64,000 nt of DNA from Aplidium turbinatum (taxonomy: Eukaryota; Chordata; Ascidiacea; Aplousobranchia; Polyclinidae), in contig OU964932.1 of assembly GCA_918807975.1 (NCBI GenBank), positions 16,399,501 through 16,463,500 on the forward strand, read 5' to 3'. This document shows, one piece after another, positions 58,501 through 64,000 of this stretch. The notes under the pieces were generated by a model. That model did not search any database. It was not told the origin of the DNA and saw only the letters and a list, made by a program, of their open reading frames with translations. Position 1 is the stretch's first letter; every line of letters begins with the position of its first letter. A program made the translations under genes and the position numbers.

Positions 58501-61500
58501 TCACAAGGATAAATTTTTATGTTGTACGTGTATTTATCCTTTTTTTTCTTTTATTTTCAAAAAATATGATTTCCACAATTGACGAAGGAATTACACCACA
58601 GATACATCATAGCAAAGAACGTGCAGAAATAACACAAAAAAAGGAAAAATAGCAAATTAAAGTCGTTTAAACGCAGTGCATTCAATGCAAACTTAAAAAG
58701 TTACAAGAAACGAAATAAACATTAACGCGGTCTTGAAAATTCAAAATTCAGAAATGACTTACGACGCTAGCAATCAGCCTTGTATAACTAAAACCTTTGT
58801 GTCAAATAAGGTCATTGCAGTGAGCTGTGTCGAAAAGCTTTCATGCAATTCTCTTGGTTGGGTCAATTGCTGAGCAGGTTTTTATGAAAGCGATCAAGGT
58901 ATATAAAACAAAAAGTTAAGTCAATATAGATAAAATATTTTCAGTTCCCCAGCCAGAAAAACAGTCCCTTTTTACATTGATTCAACGTCTACGTGGTGGT
59001 ACAATCCCGCTTTGTTTACAGCAGGGTAGATATCGTGATTGATCTTCCAAGTTTTAGCAAAAAGTTAACAAAGCATGCTGCCTTGCTTATCAAACGGGGG
59101 CTAACGCAGATCGTGCAATCGTGGAAACTATGGAAGCCTTGTGTTTACTTTCATACACAAGACTTAGGCAAGTGTCAACCTTCTAGCCAAAGTTGACCAA
59201 CTAAGCATATATACGATAGATGAGCAAATGTTAACGCTTGGTTTTATTTTTAGTTCAAAAGCTAATTTTATCAACCTTTACCTGGTTGCGCTACTGATGT
59301 ACTGAACGAGAAATGATTGATTTTATGTTATCAGCAGTTTATAAGACATCACGTAAAGTACTGAACGGTTGATATTCACTCAGTTTAAGCAATCAATTAG
59401 TGTCTTGTCTTCGATCTTTGTTTGTTTGTTTATCTTTATCCTGCATTGCGGGAAAGCGGACTGGAGCGCTATGCATCGGTGTACGCCTTCCGACGTACAC
59501 CTGACCCACGCTGCAGCCGACAGCAATGGCTGTTTCCGGTTGTCTACTTTACTTATGACTTAAATTTGGTACTACCCATTACTCGAAATCGATCACTGGG
59601 TAGAGGCCATTATCGTAAAGTTTCTTGCCCAGAGAAACAACAGCAAGTGCGGGTGGCTGGAGTCGAACATCTTCGTTTTACTATTTCTTGGGCAGCTTGT
59701 TTGTCAGACTCAAAACTTGATTATGCTGACATGGCAGTACTGCCACTGGACAGCAAAATCTGTCAATTTTTACATAACTTAAACGACGATTTTATACAGA
59801 CGTTGGATCAATGTAAATTCACAATTTTTCTATCTGGGGTGCTAGACAAAGCTAGAGCTTCGGTAGAGAGTTTGTCTTGTTGAACCATAGGCATACGAAG
59901 CCGAGCAACGTGATCAAGTTTAACATCTTCAAGTTTATTACATTTACATAAACATAAAACTACGCAACAAATTAAGTATCGAACGTTTTCGACATCACAA
60001 GATGTCCTCTTCAGGAATAACATACATACAAATTAACTACATCTGAAAAAAATACAATGGTTAACTAAATCTATAAACAGAAAAAGACAAAAAACTGCAC
60101 AGTACTTCTGACTAGCTCAAACTAAACGATATAGGCTCCACGAGAATCAAAGGTAACTGCATCAAAAGGTGTTAAACAGGTCACATGATATGGTAAAAAG
60201 GCAAGGTGCGAAAAAACTAATTTTAAAATACAGAGAGCAAGAAAGACGAGCCGCAAGCATACAATTGTCTGTTTAAAAGTGGATTGTGACGTTTTATGTA
60301 CAGGGCTTCCAAGATCTTAGTTTGATACTCAGACCTGCCTCTAGACATGATCTCAAACTGCTTGATGGAAACGTTATTTTGGCATTCTGTACATGAAAAA
60401 ATGTGATCTTTAATTGCGCTTTTCTGTATAGAATTCAAATTCAGGTGTTCCCCAGCTCTAGTCGATAAATGTCTTGTTGACATACCGATGTATGTCAGGC
60501 TTGCATCACGCAAACAACTGAATTTATAAACGACATTAGAACATAAAGCAAAGGGCGTAGGCGACTTCAGCTGAAAATATCTGCCTACTTTGAACGTTCT
60601 ATAAACAGGGTAAATGTCACAATCAAATTTCTTTTTGACAATTTTAGCTAGATTTTTTGAAAATCTTACCGAATCTTTTCCCAAGAATGGTATATCAAAA
60701 AAGTTGCTAAAATCGTCTTCTTCGGGTTTATCTTTCGGTTTCGTATCCAAAAAAGTTTTTAATATTTTATCAAAAAAGTATGACGGGTATCCATTTAAAT
60801 GTAGCATATTTTTCAACTTTTTAGTTTCATTGTGGAACAACAAGTCCGTCGAGCAAACCAAACGGGCACGAGATAAAAGACATAAGATTAATCCAGATTT
60901 CCACTTATTTGGGCAAAAAGCATTGCAATTTAAAAGTAGGCCAGTGTTGGTGGGTTTTCTCCAGATTTGTGTGTCAAACGAGTCATGATTTATTTTTACT
61001 TCAACGTCTAAAAAGGCAATAGTGTCATCAGATTTTTCAACAGTAAATTTGATGTTTTGATGTTGAGCATTTAAAAGGTTTAAAAACTGCGAACAAGACT
61101 GATCGTTGTCAAAAATTGCAAAAATATCGTCAACATAACGTACATACATTTTAGGGTAAAAATCACGGAACACTTCAAACATTTTCGTTTCTAAGTGCGC
61201 TAAAAAGAAGTTGGCCAAAGTCGGACCAAGTGGAGAACCCATGGTGACGCCATCAATCTGCTTAAACAAGCGATTATTAAACATAAACATACCTTCAGTG
61301 GCCAGATTTAACAATTTTATGAAATCCTTTTTCTCAATGAGTGGTCGATGCGGTTGGTTGTCATTGAAAATGTGATCAGCAATAATATTGATGGTTTCTC
61401 GAAGCGGCACGTTAGTAAATAGCGATGTCACATCGAAACTCACCATAACACTATTCGGAGGACATTTAAAATCCTTCAGTTTTTCCATAAATTGTTTCGT

Positions 61501-63610
61501 CGAATTTAGCATGTAAGTGTTGGGAATGTACGGCTTTATGATATTGTCGTTTGACACACAAATCTGGAGAAAACCCACCAACACTGGCCTACTTTTAAAT
61601 TACAATGCTTTTTGCCCAAATAAGTGGAAATCTGGATTAATCTTGTGTCTTTTATCTCGTGCCCGTTTGGTTTGCTCGACGGACTTGTTGTTCCACAATG
61701 AAACTAAAAAGTTGAAAAATATGCTACATTTAAATGGATACCCGTCATACTTTTTTGATAAAATATTAAAAACTTTTTTGGATACGAAACCGAAAGATAA
61801 ACCCGAAGAAGACGATTTTAGCAACTTTTTTGATATACCATTCTTGGGAAAAGATTCGGTAAGATTTTCAAAAAATCTAGCTAAAATTGTCAAAAAGAAA
61901 TTTGATTGTGACATTTACCCTGTTTATAGAACGTTCAAAGTAGGCAGATATTTTCAGCTGAAGTCGCCTACGCCCTTTGCTTTATGTTCTAATGTCGTTT
62001 ATAAATTCAGTTGTTTGCGTGATGCAAGCCTGACATACATCGGTATGTCAACAAGACATTTATCGACTAGAGCTGGGGAACACCTGAATTTGAATTCTAT
62101 ACAGAAAAGCGCAATTAAAGATCACATTTTTTCATGTACAGAATGCCAAAATAACGTTTCCATCAAGCAGTTTGAGATCATGTCTAGAGGCAGGTCTGAG
62201 TATCAAACTAAGATCTTGGAAGCCCTGTACATAAAACGTCACAATCCACTTTTAAACAGACAATTGTATGCTTGCGGCTCGTCTTTCTTGCTCTCTGTAT
62301 TTTAAAATTAGTTTTTTCGCACCTTGCCTTTTTACCATATCATGTGACCTGTTTAACACCTTTTGATGCAGTTACCTTTGATTCTCGTGGAGCCTATATC
62401 GTTTAGTTTGAGCTAGTCAGAAGTACTGTGCAGTTTTTTGTCTTTTTCTGTTTATAGATTTAGTTAACCATTGTATTTTTTTCAGATGTAGTTAATTTGT
62501 ATGTATGTTATTCCTGAAGAGGACATCTTGTGATGTCGAAAACGTTCGATACTTAATTTGTTGCGTAGTTTTATGTTTATGTAAATGTAATAAACTTGAA
62601 GATGTTAAACTTGATCACGTTGCTCGGCTTCGTATGCCTATGGTTCAACTAGACAAAGCTACCTGACCAAATTTGCTCCCAATTATATTGCAGTTTATCA
62701 ATACGGTAGCCACTTTAACAAGTCGAAATTCTGCCACTAAACTTGACTAGAATGCAACCGCCAACCAATCAGAACATGTTATAAGAGGACCCTTCTAGCA
62801 TTCATCCAGAGAGTTAATGCTTGTTTTGAACTTTATTTGGTAATTACATAAGAAAAAAGAGCAATAGCAGTGGTGGGAATCGAACCCGCGTCAATGAAAT
62901 GACTACTTTCTAGCCCTAACCCTAACCCCTAAGCCAACCAGCTGACAAAAAAATCCATCACTTAATTTGCTTTCTATCATCTTATTTTCGCCATTTTTTA
63001 CGTCACTTAAACCGTAGCTTATGATTGGTTGGCGGTTTCATTCTAGTCAAGTTTAGTGGCAGAATTTCGACTTGTTAAAGTGGCTACCTATCAATACTTG
63101 GTGATCTTTAAACTTTCTTTAGTTGAAAAATGTTGCTTTGACACAGCAGCACTGCCCAATACCCACGCGGAAATTTTACATTGATTTAACGTCTGTGTAC
63201 ATCAAATCAATGCAAAAAGGAACTGATTTGCTGACTGAATAGAAATATATTGCTTGTTCTCTTTTATTCAATTTATTGCACGAAATCACGCTTTCATTCA
63301 GTCTCCTGCACAACGGAGATTGCAACAGCCATCAGATCAGTACTTGTACATTTATTTAAGTTTTGCGTAAACACATTCTCATTTCTCAAACAGCAGACGA
63401 TTCCACTTTGCTGACTTCTACTGAGTTTGTTTTGTTGGAAACCAGACTACGTCTGATAGACGTACTACAACGTAACCACTATCTTACATATTATAAGCTA
63501 TGAAAACAACTCTATCATGAAAATTTTTAAGTTACAACATACTTTGTGATAAGATAGTAGAATAGGATTGAGTAGCGTGCCGATGGCGTAGTAGGTTCCA
63601 GTGTTTATCC
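52334..63610 (-). CDS. FLVCR1/2-like (SLC49 family) transporter, C-terminal half; 5' exons outside window
   Basis: Seven minus-strand exons (63543-63610, 58295-58398, 57111-57221, 56140-56245, 55653-55764, 54149-54198, 52334-52501) join in compatible phases. They give about 239 residues that follow vertebrate FLVCR1/FLVCR2 from the segment GINVGSFYAISTLLNQM to the C-terminus. Hallmarks are [20 protein letters not shown] (family [20 protein letters not shown]) and [20 protein letters not shown] followed by [10 protein letters not shown] (family [30 protein letters not shown]). Family members are 12-TM major-facilitator transporters of the plasma membrane or mitochondria, linked to choline/ethanolamine and heme transport. 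The N-terminal membrane spans lie right of the window. FLVCR1 versus FLVCR2 orthology cannot be decided here; a single pre-duplication gene is plausible. Confidence 0.93.
54149..54198 (-). CDS. FLVCR-like 50-nt exon
   Basis: The minus-strand acceptor TGTATTTTTTTAG and donor TTG|GTAAGG bound 50 nt encoding [16 protein letters not shown]. This matches FLVCR2 FIKADLRRQKANKETL closely enough to be certain despite its small size. It also fixes the phase mismatch that would otherwise exist between the neighbouring exons (phase 1 in, phase 0 out). Introns on both sides (52502-54148, 54199-55652) contain a repeat fragment near 52880-53020, one palindromic MITE copy (55413-55491) and otherwise nothing recognised. 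Confidence 0.9.
55653..55764 (-). CDS. FLVCR-like exon
   Basis: The minus-strand acceptor AAATGTTTTGCAG precedes [20 protein letters not shown] and [17 protein letters not shown]. It matches vertebrate IFGIIFTxxQG...DYGTKPGNIFLCVFLTLGAALT. It is the last membrane span. Phase 0 in, phase 1 out; the donor is ACAG|GTAGCT. The intron on the 5' side is 375 bp and holds a tiny hAT MITE (55921-56001) inside a palindromic MITE. Confidence 0.92.
55921..56001. mobile_element. 81-bp palindromic hAT-type MITE
   Basis: The ends TAGAGATGTACCGATA and TATCGGTACATCTCTA are inverted, with internal GATATCGG-type repeats. 8-bp duplications CAACAAAT lie at 55913-55920 and 56002-56009. It is inserted inside a copy of the ~85-bp palindromic MITE. 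Confidence 0.85.
56140..56245 (-). CDS. FLVCR-like exon with the FFMTGYLP signature
   Basis: The minus-strand acceptor TTTGTGTACCAG precedes [20 protein letters not shown] and then [15 protein letters not shown]. This is the most conserved stretch of the FLVCR family and identifies the gene. Phase 2 in, phase 0 out; the donor is CTCAG|GTGAGT. Confidence 0.96.
56846..56930. repeat. palindromic MITE family copy
   Basis: AGCAAAATCTGTCATTTTTA and CATTGATTCAACGTCAGCAG are followed by the inverted half ending CGGATTTTTCTGTTA. Confidence 0.7.
57111..57221 (-). CDS. FLVCR-like exon
   Basis: The minus-strand acceptor ATTTTTGACAG precedes [20 protein letters not shown] and [17 protein letters not shown], one to two membrane spans. 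It aligns with vertebrate [22 protein letters not shown]. Phase 2 in and out; the donor is CTCGG|GTGAGT. The flanking introns (57222-58294 and 56246-57110) carry a small hAT-like MITE (58005-58123) and two palindromic MITE copies. Confidence 0.92.
58005..58123. mobile_element. short hAT-like MITE
   Basis: The ends CAGGGGCGGATGCA and GATCCGCCACTG are partly inverted. The flanks CTTTGAAC and CTCCGAAC agree at 6 of 8 positions. It is old and without coding capacity. Confidence 0.5.
58295..58398 (-). CDS. FLVCR-like exon
   Basis: The minus-strand acceptor TTTTTATCACAG precedes codons for [20 protein letters not shown] and [15 protein letters not shown]. This matches vertebrate [34 protein letters not shown]. 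Phase 0 in, phase 2 out; the donor is CAA|GTAAGT. Confidence 0.93.
59420..59670 (-). repeat. tRNA-derived SINE, copy lacking most of the tRNA head
   Basis: The reverse complement matches the 24.1-kb SINE from its 3' end (TGTTTATCTTTATCCTGC on the plus strand) to GGCTGGAGTCGAAC, where the homology stops inside the B-box. The plus-strand frame here (reading [17 protein letters not shown]) recurs at the other copy only because it is repeat sequence. Confidence 0.8.
59749..59839. repeat. palindromic MITE family copy next to the Penelope-like pair
   Basis: GGACAGCAAAATCTGTC to TTTCTATCTGGGG; the centre is diverged. It ends a few bases before the 13-bp motif that also flanks the Penelope-like pair on the right. 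Truncated relatives are at about 51111-51165 and 58948-58995, and a full but diverged copy is at about 63153-63239. Confidence 0.65.
59879..61546 (-). mobile_element. Penelope-like retroelement, 5'-truncated copy (minus strand)
   Basis: The long open frame 60223-61584 (453 codons; its first dozen codons come from the adjoining inverted copy) encodes a reverse transcriptase. Motifs seen are [12 protein letters not shown] (motif A, about residues 49-60), [13 protein letters not shown] (motif B, about 115-127) and YVDDIF (motif C, about 150-155). A C-terminal GIY-YIG-type nuclease follows (VVYKFSC...[18 protein letters not shown]). This combination defines Penelope-like elements. The N-terminal RT part is missing, so the copy is 5'-truncated. 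It lies in an intron of the FLVCR-like gene, in the gene's own orientation, together with an inverted partner. Confidence 0.92.
59987..60014 (-). ncRNA. hammerhead-like ribozyme core in Penelope-like element (left arm)
   Basis: On the minus strand CTGAAGA (fits CUGANGA) is followed by a stem GACATC/GATGTC with loop TTGT, then GAAA. This is the conserved core and stem II of a hammerhead. Hammerhead motifs are known in Penelope-like elements. A stem III is only minimal (CG/CG), and I could not draw a convincing stem I, so activity is uncertain. Confidence 0.5.
61547..62649 (+). mobile_element. Penelope-like retroelement, inverted partner copy (plus strand)
   Basis: A plus-strand copy of the same element, more strongly 5'-truncated. 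The open frame 61517-62305 contains the RT thumb region and the GIY-YIG nuclease and ends with the same [10 protein letters not shown] residues. It is the reverse complement of 59879-60981 over 1103 bp, with a Cys/Tyr codon as the one clear difference I noticed. High identity and the intact frame point to a recent insertion. Confidence 0.92.
62514..62541 (+). ncRNA. hammerhead-like ribozyme core in Penelope-like element (right arm)
   Basis: The plus-strand copy of the same core: CTGAAGA, stem II GACATC/GATGTC, GAAA. It lies about 210 bp past the element's stop codon and about 110 bp before its end, where Penelope-like elements place such motifs. The same reservation about stem I applies. Confidence 0.5.
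62705..63088. mobile_element. MITE with ~65-bp TIRs and 9-bp TSD (Mutator-like?), enclosing a tRNA-like segment
   Basis: The first ~65 bp (GGTAGCCACTTTAACAAGTC...) recur inverted at the right end with few differences. Perfect 9-bp duplications TATCAATAC lie at 62696-62704 and 63089-63097. Long TIRs and 9-bp duplications fit Mutator-like elements, though family assignment is inferred. The centre (about 62870-62945, minus strand) has tRNA-like A-box and B-box (GGTTCGATTCCCACC) sequences. Confidence 0.82.
63543..63610 (-). CDS. FLVCR-like exon (first one in the window)
   Basis: On the minus strand the acceptor TTTTATTCTTAG precedes GG ATA AAC..., encoding [20 protein letters not shown] and then HK, with donor AAA|GTATGT. 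It matches vertebrate GINVGSFYAISTLLNQMILTYY, the membrane segment just before the IGLTLVVAG segment. Phase 1 in, phase 0 out. Positions 63611-64000 contain no further exon that I could recognise. Confidence 0.85.
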
Positions 63611-64000
63611 CTAAGAATAAAATAGTCGTTAACAAAGTACCGGTAGGTCTATACTGATACTTGACGGCAACTTAAACAACTCAGAAATGACGATGGTATG
63701 ATTTACTGTCGCTGCCAAGGCCGTACCAGAAATTTTACTCTCCCAAAACGAAAAAATTGAACTTTCAATTTTGAACCTAATCAGGCTACCGGTACAGAGA
63801 AAGCATAATAACATGCTTCTCCTTTAGCGCAGGCAGGAACCCCTGGTCACTTCACAACTGCTAAGGTTCTTTTAACGATGGCACTTGTTTTGCACAGTTG
63901 TAGCGTTTCCAATTTGGTATCACATTGAATTGACGTTGTGATCATATGATATGAGACAATCTCTTACCCTGGTTTATCGTTACTACTGCACGCAAAACAT

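Noticed and set aside
60614-60988. A plus-strand open frame within the Penelope-like element, with an inverted twin at 61600-61914
   Set aside because: It is the antisense shadow of the RT/GIY-YIG frame; both arms give it because they are inverted copies.
62870-62945. A functional tRNA gene on the minus strand
   Set aside because: A/B boxes are present but no acceptor stem pairs, and it lies inside a MITE.

Overview
This is eukaryotic, AT-rich genomic DNA. It holds most of one long, intron-rich animal gene on the plus strand and the 3' part of a second gene on the minus strand, both filled with transposable elements. The plus-strand gene is an alpha-neurexin: laminin-G (LNS) and EGF domains follow in the canonical order, then a Ser/Thr-rich stalk, a cysteine loop, one membrane span and a PDZ-ligand tail. 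The proteins are clearly animal but diverged from vertebrate sequences. Together with the AT-rich, repeat-laden introns this suggests a fast-evolving invertebrate deuterostome, possibly a tunicate; that placement is an inference.

Layout. Positions 1-46366 (+) carry 25 constitutive neurexin exons plus one conserved SS4 cassette. The signal peptide and the start of LNS1 lie left of the window. The joined constitutive coding sequence is 4341 nt and stays in frame through every junction, giving 1446 residues plus stop. Several short phase-compatible candidate exons lie at or near known neurexin splice sites: 30 and 21 nt at SS1, 9 nt at SS3, 54 nt in LNS4. The 3' UTR ends near an AATAAA at 46816. 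About 46.8-52.3 kb is intergenic and made largely of nested DNA-transposon debris and one old Penelope-like fragment. Seven minus-strand exons (63610 down to 52334) encode the C-terminal half of an FLVCR1/FLVCR2-like (SLC49) major-facilitator transporter. It is convergent with neurexin, and its 5' exons lie right of the window.

Mobile DNA. hAT-type elements with clear 8-bp target duplications are abundant and often nested (5.2, 6.2, 7.2, 10.5, 34, 47.7, 48.4 and 55.9 kb). A palindromic MITE family of about 85 bp occurs at least 14 times. There are tRNA-derived SINEs, a LINE tail at 30 kb and a MITE with long inverted repeats and 9-bp target duplications at 62.7 kb. A young Penelope-like retroelement at 59.9-62.65 kb forms two 1103-bp inverted arms around a 565-bp centre. 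Each arm carries a hammerhead-like core.

The two host genes are unrelated in function: a presynaptic adhesion receptor and a membrane solute transporter. Nothing suggests an operon or a shared pathway. No prokaryotic features, CRISPR arrays, rRNA or confident functional tRNA genes were seen.
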